A DNA stretch of 35,133 nt from Phycisphaeraceae bacterium. Lineage in GTDB: Bacteria > Planctomycetota > Phycisphaerae > Phycisphaerales > Zrk34. Positions 13,761 through 22,676 of the stretch are shown here, piece by piece (the first letter of the stretch is position 1; every line of letters begins with the position of its first letter). The notes below the pieces were generated by a model. The model worked only from the letters and a program-made list of their open reading frames with translations. It was not told the origin of the DNA and ran no database searches. The stretch lies in assembly GCA_028284925.1 (NCBI GenBank), contig JANQQT010000253.1, positions 1 to 35,133 of the forward strand, read 5' to 3'. The position numbers were made by a program, and so were the translations under genes.

Positions 13761-15218
13761 ATGAGTAGGATTAACACCAATGTTCAGTCACAGCTGGCAC
13801 AGCGAATTCTGAGTCAACAGAATTCAACGCTGAACACCAGCTTGACACGGTTGAGCACCGGTCTTCGAATCAATCGAGGGGCCGATGACCCGGCCGGTCT
13901 AATCGCCAGTGAAAACCTTCGAGCTGAAAAAACGGCAATTGGCGCCGCCATCGCGAACGCCGAGCGTGCCGATCAGGTCATTAACATTGCAGAGGGCGGT
14001 CTTACGGAGATCGGCGGTCTGCTCAATGACCTCGAAGGACTTGTCGGGCAGTCAGCCAACGATGCCGGTTTGAGTGCTGAGGAAAAAGACGCGAACCAGT
14101 TGCAGATTGACTCCATTCTGCAGACCATCGATCGTATTGCTAACTCAACAAGTTTCCAGGGAACCAAGCTTCTCAACGGTTCCTTTGATTACACCACGTC
14201 CAACACGACTTCAACCGAACTCGCCGAAGTCAAGGTCGATGCCGCCAAGATCCCCACAAACGGGTTCATCGGTGTCTCCGTCGACGTCGTCGCTTCAGCC
14301 CAGACGGGACAGGCATTCCTCTCCGCAGGTACGCAGTCCCTCCTCTCCGGTACTTCGCTCACCATCGAAGTCGCCGGTAACAAGGGTATCCAGCAGTTCA
14401 CGTTTGCTTCAAGCACCACGGGTACTGCCATCGTCTCCGCGATCAATACTTTTAAGGAAGTCACAGGCGTTTCCGCTTCGATTGCCACGGCCAGTGCTTA
14501 CATTCAGTTCGACTCAACGGCATTCGGCTCCAAGCAGTTCGTCTCGGTCTCCAAGATCGCCGGTGATACCGCTTATGACACCGCGTTCAATACGTCAGCA
14601 GCTGCTGGTGGCCAGTCCAGTGCCAAGGACTTCGGCCGGAACGCTACCGTCAACATCAACGGTGCGAACGCCAGTGTGAATGGTCTGACCGCTCGCGTCG
14701 CTTCAGGTTCACTTGACCTGACCGTCACGATCGACAGTTCGTTTAATACCAACGGCGGTACATCCACCTTCCAGATTACAGGTGGTGGTGCGACCTTCCA
14801 GTTGTCACCCAAACTCGACCTCGCCGGTAAGGCGTCGCTCGGTATCGAAGCCGTGACGACCGGTCGTCTTGGCTCCAACGCCAACGGTCTCCTCAGCGAG
14901 TTGACCTCAGGTGGTGCTGCCAACGTCGTCGATGGTGATGTCGATAAGGCTCAGCGAATCGTCGAAGACTCCATCAAGCAGATCTCTACGCTTCGTGGTC
15001 GTCTCGGCTCTTTCCAGGCCTTCACCATTGCCGCCACCGCCCGTCAGTTGGGCGTGGGACTCGAAAACACCGCCGCGGCGGAAAGCCAGATTCGTGACAC
15101 CGACTTCGCGTCTGAAACCGCGAACCTCACACGTCAGCAGATTCTGGTCCAGGCGTCGACCAACGTGCTTGGTCTCGCCAACTCCCAGCCGCAGAACGTG
15201 CTTTCACTTCTCGGTTAA
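13761..15218 (+). CDS. fliC: Flagellin, second copy
   Basis: The 485-residue flagellin is a paralogue of the gene upstream. It has MSRINTNVQSQLAQRIL and RLSTGLRINRGADDPAGLIA at the N-terminus, and ESQIRDTDFASETANLTRQQ with the ending LANSQPQNVLSLLG at the C-terminus. The central region again has a GGGATFQLSP element and hook IN-like beta modules. Compared with its neighbours it uses more G- and T-ending codons (GGT, CGT, GTC mixed), which suggests selection for high expression, so this may be the major filament protein. GGAGG lies in a hairpin loop seven to eleven bases before the ATG. A terminator follows 28 bases after the stop. Confidence 0.96.
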   Translation: MSRINTNVQSQLAQRILSQQNSTLNTSLTRLSTGLRINRGADDPAGLIASENLRAEKTAIGAAIANAERADQVINIAEGGLTEIGGLLNDLEGLVGQSANDAGLSAEEKDANQLQIDSILQTIDRIANSTSFQGTKLLNGSFDYTTSNTTSTELAEVKVDAAKIPTNGFIGVSVDVVASAQTGQAFLSAGTQSLLSGTSLTIEVAGNKGIQQFTFASSTTGTAIVSAINTFKEVTGVSASIATASAYIQFDSTAFGSKQFVSVSKIAGDTAYDTAFNTSAAAGGQSSAKDFGRNATVNINGANASVNGLTARVASGSLDLTVTIDSSFNTNGGTSTFQITGGGATFQLSPKLDLAGKASLGIEAVTTGRLGSNANGLLSELTSGGAANVVDGDVDKAQRIVEDSIKQISTLRGRLGSFQAFTIAATARQLGVGLENTAAAESQIRDTDFASETANLTRQQILVQASTNVLGLANSQPQNVLSLLG

Positions 15219-15246
15219 TAATTTCAGTAAACCGATCGCTGATTAG

Positions 15247-15278
15247 AACGCGACGGCCTCCGGGTCGTCGCGTTTTTC
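15247..15278 (+). terminator. Rho-independent terminator after the second flagellin gene
   Basis: AACGCGACG (15247-15255) pairs with CGTCGCGTT (15266-15274) around a ten-base loop, followed by five T. It ends the flagellar block and faces the convergent transporter gene. Confidence 0.88.
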
Positions 15279-15315
15279 TTGCGCGCACACCAGATACCAC
15301 CCTCGCAAATTCAAC

Positions 15316-16287
15316 TCACGCAAACCAATACAAAACCAGCCACAACGGACCCACACAAAACAAAATTGTGTTCCACAACCAAAGCGAACTCGCCGTCCGC
15401 GCATCCAGATGAAACAGATTCGACACGATCACCGCATTCAACGCCACCGGAATAAACGACTCCACAAGGATCACATCCCTCACCAACGGCCCCATCGTAA
15501 TCCCCATCACCCCATACAACCCCACAAGCCCCCACGCCAGCAACGGATGAACCACAAACTGCACCAACGCCAATCCCCCATGCAGCTTCCAGATCGAAAA
15601 CGAATCTCCAAACCGAAACCGCAGCCCAATCCCGAAATTTGCGCCCGCCGCCCCCAGAAAGATCAACACATCCAGCAGATAAAACTCGTGAATAAACGCG
15701 CGCGGATACGCCACGCCCCCGAGGTTCAACCCCAACCCGAACAACGCCGTGTACATCGGCATCGCCCTCACCGTCAAAAAACTCCCCACAATCAACTTCC
15801 GCAACGACCCGCTGTCCTCCGGCCCGAAGTGCTTCGCAATCGGGTAAAAAATCAACACCATCCCCAACTGCATCGATATCACATACGCAATCCCATACGC
15901 AATCGCATCATCCGCAGGCTCCAGAATCGCATAACACAAATACGCCCCCAGCGTAAATCCATGATTCGACAACGCCGCCGAAAGGATCATCACACCCTTC
16001 TGATCACGGTTACACCCGATCAATAACGCCACCACCAGCATCACCCCCGCCGGCGCAACCATCAAAATCGGCTGTGTAAATACCAGCACCAGCACATCCC
16101 CCCCCAGGTCCAGGCTCCAGAACGCCAGCAACGTCACAGGTGACCACAGCCACACCAACGTATGCAAATGAATCGGCCGCGATCGCTCCTCCAATATCCA
16201 CCGATGTCGGCGCGCCCAATAGCCCAACGCAAAACATGCGAATGCGAAGAACATAAACCATAGGAATTTCGCTGTCCGATCGTCCAT
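15316..16287 (-). CDS. AEC (auxin efflux carrier)-family transporter
   Basis: The 323-residue membrane protein has about ten hydrophobic segments. Its layout is that of the AEC family: five helices, a short charged middle (PIAKHFGPEDSGSLRKLIVG), then five more. Recognisable family features are SAALSNHGFTLGAYLCYAIL in the first half and ESFIPVALNAVIVSNLF near the end. Members export small anions or amphipathic compounds in the inner membrane; the substrate here is unknown. I chose the ATG at 16287 because the first hydrophobic segment follows directly (MDDRTAKFLWFMFF). An in-frame extension upstream to 16845 runs into the opposite-strand pgi gene and is not credible. The gene is divergent from pgi across 69 bases and convergent with the second flagellin. 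Confidence 0.78.
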   Translation of the reverse strand: MDDRTAKFLWFMFFAFACFALGYWARRHRWILEERSRPIHLHTLVWLWSPVTLLAFWSLDLGGDVLVLVFTQPILMVAPAGVMLVVALLIGCNRDQKGVMILSAALSNHGFTLGAYLCYAILEPADDAIAYGIAYVISMQLGMVLIFYPIAKHFGPEDSGSLRKLIVGSFLTVRAMPMYTALFGLGLNLGGVAYPRAFIHEFYLLDVLIFLGAAGANFGIGLRFRFGDSFSIWKLHGGLALVQFVVHPLLAWGLVGLYGVMGITMGPLVRDVILVESFIPVALNAVIVSNLFHLDARTASSLWLWNTILFCVGPLWLVLYWFA

Positions 16288-16356
16288 ATCAGCCCGTAAA
16301 GGCCATGATTCTAGCTCGCCGGTTGTATTTCTCCCCAAACTTAATACCCTGTTTCC

Positions 16357-17970
16357 ATGAGCGATCAAAATCACCTTTGGCGGCGCTACTGCAACCTCCT
16401 TTGCACATGCGAATCCATTAATCTGTCCCTCGACATCAGTCGCGTCGACTTTCCCGAAGATTTCTTCGAATCCATGGCGCCCGACATCGAAATCGCCTTC
16501 GATGAAATGCAAAAACTCGAAGACGGCGAAATCGCCAACCCCGATGAGGATCGACAGGTCGGCCACTATTGGCTGCGCGACCCCGATCTTTCTCCGGGTT
16601 ACGCCAACGACATCAACAACACCCTCCAGAAAACCCACCGCTTCACCGCCGACATTCATCAGGGCAACATCAGTCCGCCACATCCCGATGCCCCCCGCTT
16701 CACCGACATCCTCGTCATCGGCATCGGCGGCTCCGCCCTCGGCCCGCAATTCGTCCGCGATGCCCTCGGTGACCCCACGACCGATAAAATGGCCGTCCAC
16801 TTCCTCGATAACACCGATCCCGATGGCATCGACCGCACACTCCAAATCATCGGCCCAAATCTCAAATCAACCCTCTCCATCGTCATCTCCAAATCAGGCG
16901 GCACACCCGAAACACGCAACGCCATGATCCTCGCCAAAAACGCCTATGAAAATCAAGGCCTCGAATTCCCCAAACACGCCGTCGCCATCACCGGTGAAGA
17001 TCCCAAGCTCGACAAAGTCGCTGCATCGGAAGACTGGCTTCTCCGTCTCCCCATGTGGGACTGGGTAGGGGGGCGAACCAGCGAGACCGGCCCCGTCGGC
17101 CTTCTCCCGGCCGCACTCCAGGGCCTTGACATCGACGCCATCCTCGCCGGCGCACGCGCATGCGACCAGGTCACCCGAAATCGCGATACCGCCCAAAACC
17201 CCGCCGCACTCATGGCCCTTATGTGGCACAAACTCACCAACGCCAAAGGCGAAAAGGACATGGTCGTCCTCCCCTATAAGGATCGCCTCCTCCTATTTTC
17301 GCGATACCTCCAGCAACTCGTCATGGAATCACTCGGCAAAGCCGAAGACCTCGATGGCAATCCCGTCGAACAGGGCATCGCCGTATATGGCAACAAAGGC
17401 TCCACCGACCAGCACGCCTACGTTCAGCAACTCCGCGAAGGTGTCAACAACTTTTTTGCCGTCTTCATCCGCGTCCTCGAAGACGCCCCCGATGCCTCCC
17501 CCTCGCGCGACTTCAACGTCGAACCCCGCGTCACCTCAGGCGACTATCTCGATGGCTTCCTCCTCGGCACACGCCAGGCCCTCTTTGAAAACGATCGCCA
17601 GTCACTCACCATCACCATCAACAAAGTCAATGCCTTTTCCGTCGGCGTACTCATCGCACTCTTCGAACGCGCCGTCGGCCTCTACGCCACACTCATCAAC
17701 ATCAACGCCTACCACCAGCCCGGTGTCGAAGCCGGCAAAAAAGCAGCCGCCAACGTCCTCGACATCCAGCAATCCATCCTCGACCATCTCGCCTCCTCAT
17801 CCTCCCCCCAAACCCCAGACCAGATCGCCCGAGCCATCGCGCAACCCGATGCCGCCGAAACCATCCACCACATCCTCGTACATCTCGCCGCCAACAACCG
17901 CGTCATTATCCAGCCCGGTCAATCCCCCGATCAGAACCAATACGCCACCCACGCCCTCACCCCCGCCTGA
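16357..17970 (+). CDS. pgi: Glucose-6-phosphate isomerase
   Basis: This cytoplasmic enzyme interconverts glucose 6-phosphate and fructose 6-phosphate. The 537-residue product has the two SIS sugar-isomerase lobes. [15 protein letters not shown] and [15 protein letters not shown] bind the sugar phosphate, and [17 protein letters not shown] follows. [20 protein letters not shown] contains the catalytic region around the STDQHAY motif, and [15 protein letters not shown] carries the Lys-containing signature near the end. The last 70 residues form an extra helical region. This form resembles the shorter archaeal/bacterial-type isomerases more than the 549-residue E. coli type. The start at 16357 is preceded by TAATAC (16342-16347), a possible -10 box, and no strong Shine-Dalgarno sequence. 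Confidence 0.93.
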   Translation: MSDQNHLWRRYCNLLCTCESINLSLDISRVDFPEDFFESMAPDIEIAFDEMQKLEDGEIANPDEDRQVGHYWLRDPDLSPGYANDINNTLQKTHRFTADIHQGNISPPHPDAPRFTDILVIGIGGSALGPQFVRDALGDPTTDKMAVHFLDNTDPDGIDRTLQIIGPNLKSTLSIVISKSGGTPETRNAMILAKNAYENQGLEFPKHAVAITGEDPKLDKVAASEDWLLRLPMWDWVGGRTSETGPVGLLPAALQGLDIDAILAGARACDQVTRNRDTAQNPAALMALMWHKLTNAKGEKDMVVLPYKDRLLLFSRYLQQLVMESLGKAEDLDGNPVEQGIAVYGNKGSTDQHAYVQQLREGVNNFFAVFIRVLEDAPDASPSRDFNVEPRVTSGDYLDGFLLGTRQALFENDRQSLTITINKVNAFSVGVLIALFERAVGLYATLININAYHQPGVEAGKKAAANVLDIQQSILDHLASSSSPQTPDQIARAIAQPDAAETIHHILVHLAANNRVIIQPGQSPDQNQYATHALTPA

Positions 17971-18013
17971 TACCCAAAAACCCCTGTTTTCACCCAAAAT
18001 CCCACCCTCACAC

Positions 18014-18042
18014 TTGCCCTCCGCATCAATTTAAGATATTAA
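18014..18042 (+). promoter_or_regulatory. Housekeeping-type promoter before the sugar epimerase gene
   Basis: TTGCCC (18014-18019) and TATTAA (18037-18042) are spaced by 17 bases, as in sigma-70 promoters. The start codon is at 18094, giving a leader of about 45 bases. Confidence 0.4.
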
Positions 18043-18093
18043 ACTTCCCCCAATTAACCCATTCAAATACCTCAACATCGCGAGATCACGCTC

Positions 18094-18933
18094 ATGAAAA
18101 CCGGATTTAACCTCCTCCTCTGGACAGGGTTTGTCGAAGACGAACACCTCCCCACCATCGAAGCAATTGCCAAAGCCGGATACGACGGCGTCGAAATCCC
18201 CCTTTTCGCCGGCGACGTCGATCACTACACCAAACTCGGCCAATTCCTCAAAGACCAGAATCTCGGATGCACCGCCGTCACCGTCATCCCCGATGAAGAG
18301 CACAGCCCTATCAGCCCCGATCCCGCCCACCGCGCCGGCGCCTCCGACCACCTCAAATGGGCCATAGACTGCTGCCGGGCAATGGGCGCCGAAACACTCC
18401 TCGGCCCATATCACCAACCCCTCGGTGTCTTCTCCGGCGTCGGACCCACCGAAGATGAAAAAGCCCACGCCGCCGATGTCCACCGCACCGCCGCCCAATA
18501 CGCACAGGATGCAGGCGTCGTCCTCGCCATCGAATACCTCAACCGCTTCGAATGCTACTTCCTCACCACCATGGCCGACGCCGTCGATTACGTCAAACGC
18601 GTCGACCACCCCAACTTCGGTACCATGTACGACACCTTCCACGCCAACATCGAGGAAAAAGACCCCGTCGGCATCATCGCCCCCGCCATCCAGCAAATCA
18701 ACCACGTCCACATTTCCGAAAACGATCGCGGAACCCCCGGCAAAGGTCACGTCGACTTCCCCGCGACCCTCGCCGCCCTCAAGGCCGCCGGCTACGACGG
18801 CTGGCTCACCATCGAAGCCTTCGGTCGCGCTCTCCCCGACCTCGCCGCTGCTACACGTGTCTGGCGCGACTTCTTTCCCTCACGCGAAGAAGTCTACCTC
18901 GAAGGCATCAAACTCCTCAAAGAGTTGTGGTAA
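18094..18933 (+). CDS. D-tagatose/D-psicose 3-epimerase-like TIM-barrel enzyme
   Basis: The 279-residue protein is a xylose-isomerase-like TIM barrel. The four metal ligands of the ketose 3-epimerase family can be placed: Glu147 (AIEYLNRFE), Asp180 (MYDTFHANIEE), His206 (HVHISENDRGTPGKGHVDF) and Glu241 (LTIEAFG). Their spacing equals that of characterised D-tagatose 3-epimerase. The ENDRGTPGKG segment is also a family hallmark. The enzyme probably epimerises a free ketose or a related 3-keto sugar in the cytoplasm; the hydroxypyruvate isomerase subgroup is an alternative. It stands alone, with its own promoter-like upstream sequence, and is followed by repeat copy A. Confidence 0.85.
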   Translation: MKTGFNLLLWTGFVEDEHLPTIEAIAKAGYDGVEIPLFAGDVDHYTKLGQFLKDQNLGCTAVTVIPDEEHSPISPDPAHRAGASDHLKWAIDCCRAMGAETLLGPYHQPLGVFSGVGPTEDEKAHAADVHRTAAQYAQDAGVVLAIEYLNRFECYFLTTMADAVDYVKRVDHPNFGTMYDTFHANIEEKDPVGIIAPAIQQINHVHISENDRGTPGKGHVDFPATLAALKAAGYDGWLTIEAFGRALPDLAAATRVWRDFFPSREEVYLEGIKLLKELW

Positions 18934-18970
18934 CCCGTTCATACTCCGAATTCGTTACTGACCACCAATT

Positions 18971-19049
18971 GGATAAGCCCCCGACGCCTCGTCGGGGGCG
19001 CGCCGCGGAAGCCAGAAAATGCGCGCGTATCAAGGTGTCTGCAACGAAG
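18971..19049. repeat. Dispersed hairpin repeat, copy A
   Basis: A perfect ten-base stem GCCCCCGACG/CGTCGGGGGC (18977-18986 with 18990-18999) is followed by GCGCGCCGCGGAA and, later, GCGCGCGTATCAAGGTGTCT and GCAACGA. The tail matches copy B at about 40 of 50 positions although the stem sequence differs, which is the pattern of a compensating, structure-conserving repeat. It lies just after the epimerase gene and may also act as its terminator. Confidence 0.75.
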
Positions 19050-19077
19050 AGGCCTCCAACAAGAACGAATGTCTTCA

Positions 19078-19175
19078 ATCTCACCTGACCCAGCGCAAAT
19101 TAACCCCGGGCGCCCCGCCCGGGGCGCGCCGCAGAACGCAAAGAATTCGCGCATATCAACGTGTCCGCAACGATT
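19078..19175. repeat. Dispersed hairpin repeat, copy B
   Basis: The stem is CCCCGGGCG/CGCCCGGGG (19104-19112 with 19116-19124). Upstream TCTCACCTGAC and ATTAACC match copy C; downstream GAATTCGCGC matches copy C, and ATCAACGTGTCCGCAACGA matches copy A. It is about 100 bases downstream of copy A, in the same orientation. Confidence 0.78.
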
Positions 19176-19347
19176 AGAACTCCAACCAAAACGAATAACC
19201 CGAATCTAACGAAATCACCCACTCTAACTACCGGGGGCAATTTCCGGGGGCGCCAAACTCCACATTTCCCACTCACCCTACCCCACCCTCTGCTAAAATA
19301 CCAGACCGTTTCGTCTGTATTTCCCTCCCCGCATGGAGCAAACGTAA
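19176..19347. other. Leader and promoter region of the 1018-residue dehydrogenase-cytochrome gene
   Basis: An inverted GGGGGCAATTTCC-type element at about 19233-19252 may be a decayed repeat copy. TGCTAAAAT at 19291-19299 is an extended -10 box (TGn-TAAAAT), about 50 bases before the start codon at 19348. GGAG lies at about 19334-19337. Confidence 0.4.
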
Positions 19348-22300
19348 ATGCGCAACCTACATCTCACCCTCATCGTCACCCTCTTCACGCTCACCTCCTC
19401 CCTCGCACACGCTGCCGACAAACCCCAATGGATTTGGCTCTCCAAAAAAGAAGTCGCCGGCCAACGCGCATACTTCCGCACAACCTTTAATGTAGATGCC
19501 AAACCCTCCGCCGCCCAACTCCGCGTCACTTGCGACAATCATGCCGTCGTCTACGTCAATGGCGTCAAGGTCACCACCGTACCCGATTGGATGCACCCCC
19601 GGCAGGTCGATGTCAAACGCCACCTCAAGGTCGGTAGGAATGTCATCGCCGTCGAAGCCCGTAATCAGGGTGGCATCGCCGCCCTCGTCGCACGTCTCGA
19701 CTTTATGAAAGGCAAACGCAGAGTTACCCGTTCCATCGTTACCAACAAGTCATGGAAGATGTCTCCCACCCCTACCAAAGGCTGGAAGTCCGTCAACTTC
19801 AACGCAACCACATGGAAGCCTGCCGTCCACATCCACCCCTACGGCGCAGGCCCTTGGGGCAACGCCCTCAGCAAACGTGCTGCAGGCGGCGGAAGCAGCC
19901 CCGGCGCCGCAACCGACACCAAGACCCTCGGCGTCGCCAAAGACTTCTCCGTTGAACTCATCTACACCGTCCCCAAAGGCCAGCAAGGTTCATGGGTCGC
20001 CCTCACCGTCCTCCCCAATGGCGACCTCGTCGCCTCCGATCAGGGTGGCAAAGGTCTCTACCGAATCACACCACCCGCCATCGGTAAGACAAGCATCGCC
20101 AAAGTCACACGTATCCCCGTAGACATCTCCAACGTGCACGGCATGGTCTACGCCTTCGGCGCACTCTACGTCAATCGAAACGGTCGCGGCTCAGGTCTTT
20201 GGAAAATCACTGATTCAAACAACGATGGCGAGTTCGACAAGGCCGAACACCTCATCCCCCTTCGCGGCGGCGGCGAACACGGACCACACGCCGTCATCGT
20301 CACCGAAGACGGTAAGGACCTCTACTTCCTGGGTGGCAATCACACCGATGTCCCCCCGGGGATCACCGGCAGCCGCATCCCCACCAACTGGGGTGAAGAT
20401 CTCCTCCTGCCGCGCCAATGGGACGCCCGCGGCCACGCTCGCGGAAAACTCGCACCCGGTGGCTGGATCGCCCGCGTCTCGCCCGATGGCAAAAAACGTG
20501 AACTCGTCTCCATCGGATACCGAAACCAGTACGACATCGCCCTCAACCAGGTCGGCGACCTCTTCGCTTACGATGCCGACATGGAATGGGACATGGGCTC
20601 ACCCTGGTACCGTCCCACACGCGTCAGCCACGCCGTCAGCGGCTCCGAATTCGGCTGGCGTTCCGGCACCGGTAAATGGCCCACCTACTACCCCGACTCC
20701 CTGCCCCCTACCCTCAACATCGGCCCCGGCTCACCCACCGGCGCCGTCTTCGGCACAGGCGCCAAGTTCCCCGCCAAATACCAGCACGCCCTCTATATCC
20801 TCGACTGGACCTTCGGAACCATCCACGCCGTCCACCTCGAACCCAAAGGCGCCTCTTACATCGCCAAAAAAGAGGAATTCGTCTACGGCAAACCACTCCC
20901 GGTCACCGATGCCATCGTCGGTAAGGATGGCTCACTCTACTTCACCATCGGCGGACGCGGCACGCAATCCGCTCTCTATCGCGTCGTCTACACCGGTACA
21001 AAATCAACCGAACCCGCCAAATACACCCTCCCACCCGATGCCGCCCGCGCCCGAAACCTCCGCCTCAAACTCGAAACTTTCCACGGCAAGAAGAACGCCA
21101 AAGCCGTCTCCACCGCCTGGCCCTACCTCAGCTACTCCGATCGCTTCATTCGCTACGCCGCACGCATCGCCATCGAGTCACAACCCGTCAAGTCATGGCA
21201 AAACAAAGTCCTCGCTGAACGCGTTCCCCAGGCCCTCCTCACCGGCGCCATTGCTCTCGCCCGACAGGGCAAGGCCGATGTCCAGCCAAAACTCCTTGCC
21301 GCCCTCGGTGAACTGAATCTCAACAACCTCAGCAAAGACCAGCAACTCGAACTCCTCCGCGCCTACAGCCTCTCCTTCATCCGCATGGGCAAACCCGATT
21401 CCGCTACCGCCGCCAAGATCGCGAAATCACTTGACGCCCACTTCCCATCAAAAGACTACCGCGTCAATCGTGAAATGGCCAAAGTCCTCGTCTACCTCGA
21501 TAGCCCCTCTGTCATCACCAAAACCCTCAAACTCATGGCCGCCGCCAAGAACGACCCCCTCCCCGATTGGGCCGGCCTCATCGCCCGAAACAGCCGCTAT
21601 GGCGGAACCATCCGAAGAATGCTCGACAACCCACCCCCTTCAACCAAGATCGATTACGCCCTCGCACTCAGAAACATGCGCTTCGGCTGGACGCTCGATC
21701 AACGAAAAGAATACTTCAAATTCTTCCCCTACGCCGCCAAATTCCCCGGCGGCGCATCCTACTCCGGCTTCCTCAATAACATTCGTAAGGAAGCCCTTGC
21801 CAATGCATCCCAGGCCGAACGCGTTGCCCTCAAGTCCATCACGGGTGAAAAAATCTCCGCAGCCCCCGCGTTCGCCAAAAGACCTGCCCCCAAAGGCCCC
21901 GGCAGGGTCTGGAAAACCGCCGAACTCGCCGCACTACTTTCCAAACCTCTCAAAGACCGCAGTTTTGACAACGGCCGAAAAATGTACCACGCCGCACTCT
22001 GCGCCTCCTGCCACCGATTCGATGGCGAAGGCGGCGCCGTCGGGCCCGACCTCTCATCCGTTGCCTCCCGCTTCTCCAATCGTGACCTCATCGAAGCCAT
22101 CATCGAACCCTCCAGGGTTATCTCCGATCAGTTCGGCTCCTCCGTCATCAAACTCAAAAACGGCTCCGAAGTCGTCGGTCGAATCATCACCGATGATGGC
22201 AAAACCCTCTCTGTTTCCGTCAACCCGCTCGCCCCCGATGCCCTCCAGAAGGTCGACCGCAAATCCGTCGCCTCCATCAAACCTTCCAAAGTCTCCCTCA

Positions 22301-22404
22301 TGCTCCCCGGCCTCATCTACGCCCTCAACAAGGAGGAAGTCCTCGACCTCTTCGCCTACATGCTCTCACGCGGAAACAAAAACGACCCCATGTTTAAGAA
22401 ATAG
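19348..22404 (+). CDS. Secreted PVC-type dehydrogenase with C-terminal heme-binding cytochrome c domain
   Basis: This is a large planctomycete-style redox protein of 1018 residues. It has a signal peptide (LVTLFTLTSSLAHA-type, cleaved near residue 22). A beta-sandwich domain follows at about 27-115 (QWIWLSKKEVAGQRAYF and VVYVNGVKV). A six-bladed-propeller dehydrogenase region at about 195-555 has GGEHGPHAVIVTEDGKDLYF and an EF-hand-like loop DSNNDGEFDKAE. A helical HEAT-like region runs from about 560 to 860. The C-terminal cytochrome domain has the heme motif CASCH at residues 885-889 and later NRDLIEAIIEPSRVISDQF. Such proteins probably oxidise sugars or alcohols in the periplasm and pass electrons to cytochrome; the substrate is unknown. 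It lies between repeat copies B and C. No frame disruptions are seen. Confidence 0.88.
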   Translation: MRNLHLTLIVTLFTLTSSLAHAADKPQWIWLSKKEVAGQRAYFRTTFNVDAKPSAAQLRVTCDNHAVVYVNGVKVTTVPDWMHPRQVDVKRHLKVGRNVIAVEARNQGGIAALVARLDFMKGKRRVTRSIVTNKSWKMSPTPTKGWKSVNFNATTWKPAVHIHPYGAGPWGNALSKRAAGGGSSPGAATDTKTLGVAKDFSVELIYTVPKGQQGSWVALTVLPNGDLVASDQGGKGLYRITPPAIGKTSIAKVTRIPVDISNVHGMVYAFGALYVNRNGRGSGLWKITDSNNDGEFDKAEHLIPLRGGGEHGPHAVIVTEDGKDLYFLGGNHTDVPPGITGSRIPTNWGEDLLLPRQWDARGHARGKLAPGGWIARVSPDGKKRELVSIGYRNQYDIALNQVGDLFAYDADMEWDMGSPWYRPTRVSHAVSGSEFGWRSGTGKWPTYYPDSLPPTLNIGPGSPTGAVFGTGAKFPAKYQHALYILDWTFGTIHAVHLEPKGASYIAKKEEFVYGKPLPVTDAIVGKDGSLYFTIGGRGTQSALYRVVYTGTKSTEPAKYTLPPDAARARNLRLKLETFHGKKNAKAVSTAWPYLSYSDRFIRYAARIAIESQPVKSWQNKVLAERVPQALLTGAIALARQGKADVQPKLLAALGELNLNNLSKDQQLELLRAYSLSFIRMGKPDSATAAKIAKSLDAHFPSKDYRVNREMAKVLVYLDSPSVITKTLKLMAAAKNDPLPDWAGLIARNSRYGGTIRRMLDNPPPSTKIDYALALRNMRFGWTLDQRKEYFKFFPYAAKFPGGASYSGFLNNIRKEALANASQAERVALKSITGEKISAAPAFAKRPAPKGPGRVWKTAELAALLSKPLKDRSFDNGRKMYHAALCASCHRFDGEGGAVGPDLSSVASRFSNRDLIEAIIEPSRVISDQFGSSVIKLKNGSEVVGRIITDDGKTLSVSVNPLAPDALQKVDRKSVASIKPSKVSLMLPGLIYALNKEEVLDLFAYMLSRGNKNDPMFKK

Positions 22405-22437
22405 CCTAAAGTACTCACGAACGAGCGTACTCCTTTT

Positions 22438-22516
22438 GATCTCACATGACGTTGCGTAGATTAACCCCGGGCGCCCTCGCCCGGGGCGCGTCGCGGAATA
22501 CTAAGAATTCGCGCGC
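22438..22516. repeat. Dispersed hairpin repeat, copy C
   Basis: The stem CCCCGGGCG/CGCCCGGGG (22465-22473 with 22478-22486) is identical to that of copy B, with loop CCCT. The flanks GATCTCACATGAC, GATTAACC, GCGCGTCGCGGAA and AAGAATTCGCGCG match copy B closely. It is downstream of the dehydrogenase-cytochrome gene and could also terminate its transcript. Confidence 0.78.
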
Positions 22517-22676
22517 ACCAGAAACCACCCTCCAACCTGTGCCTCCCACATAAACAATTCTCCCACCCACCCTCCTGATCTAAGCCACCACACTTTCCCA
22601 TACTCCAAAATTTGCATCCCACCCCCTTCCCGTGTAAAAATAGCTTCTTTTCGTTAAATCACTTGAGGTACAGGAA

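Noticed and set aside
16288..16845. N-terminal extension of the AEC transporter to 509 residues
   Set aside because: The extra part is Gly/Asp/Val-rich shadow sequence opposite pgi; the transporter fold begins at the ATG at 16287.
18971..19175. Neighbouring repeat copies A and B as a CRISPR array
   Set aside because: Only two copies, imperfect, with unrelated spacing and a third copy 3.3 kb away; no cas gene nearby.
20225..21316. 363-codon + strand frame inside the dehydrogenase-cytochrome gene
   Set aside because: Ser/Pro/Thr-rich frame-shifted shadow; the 1018-residue frame carries all domains.
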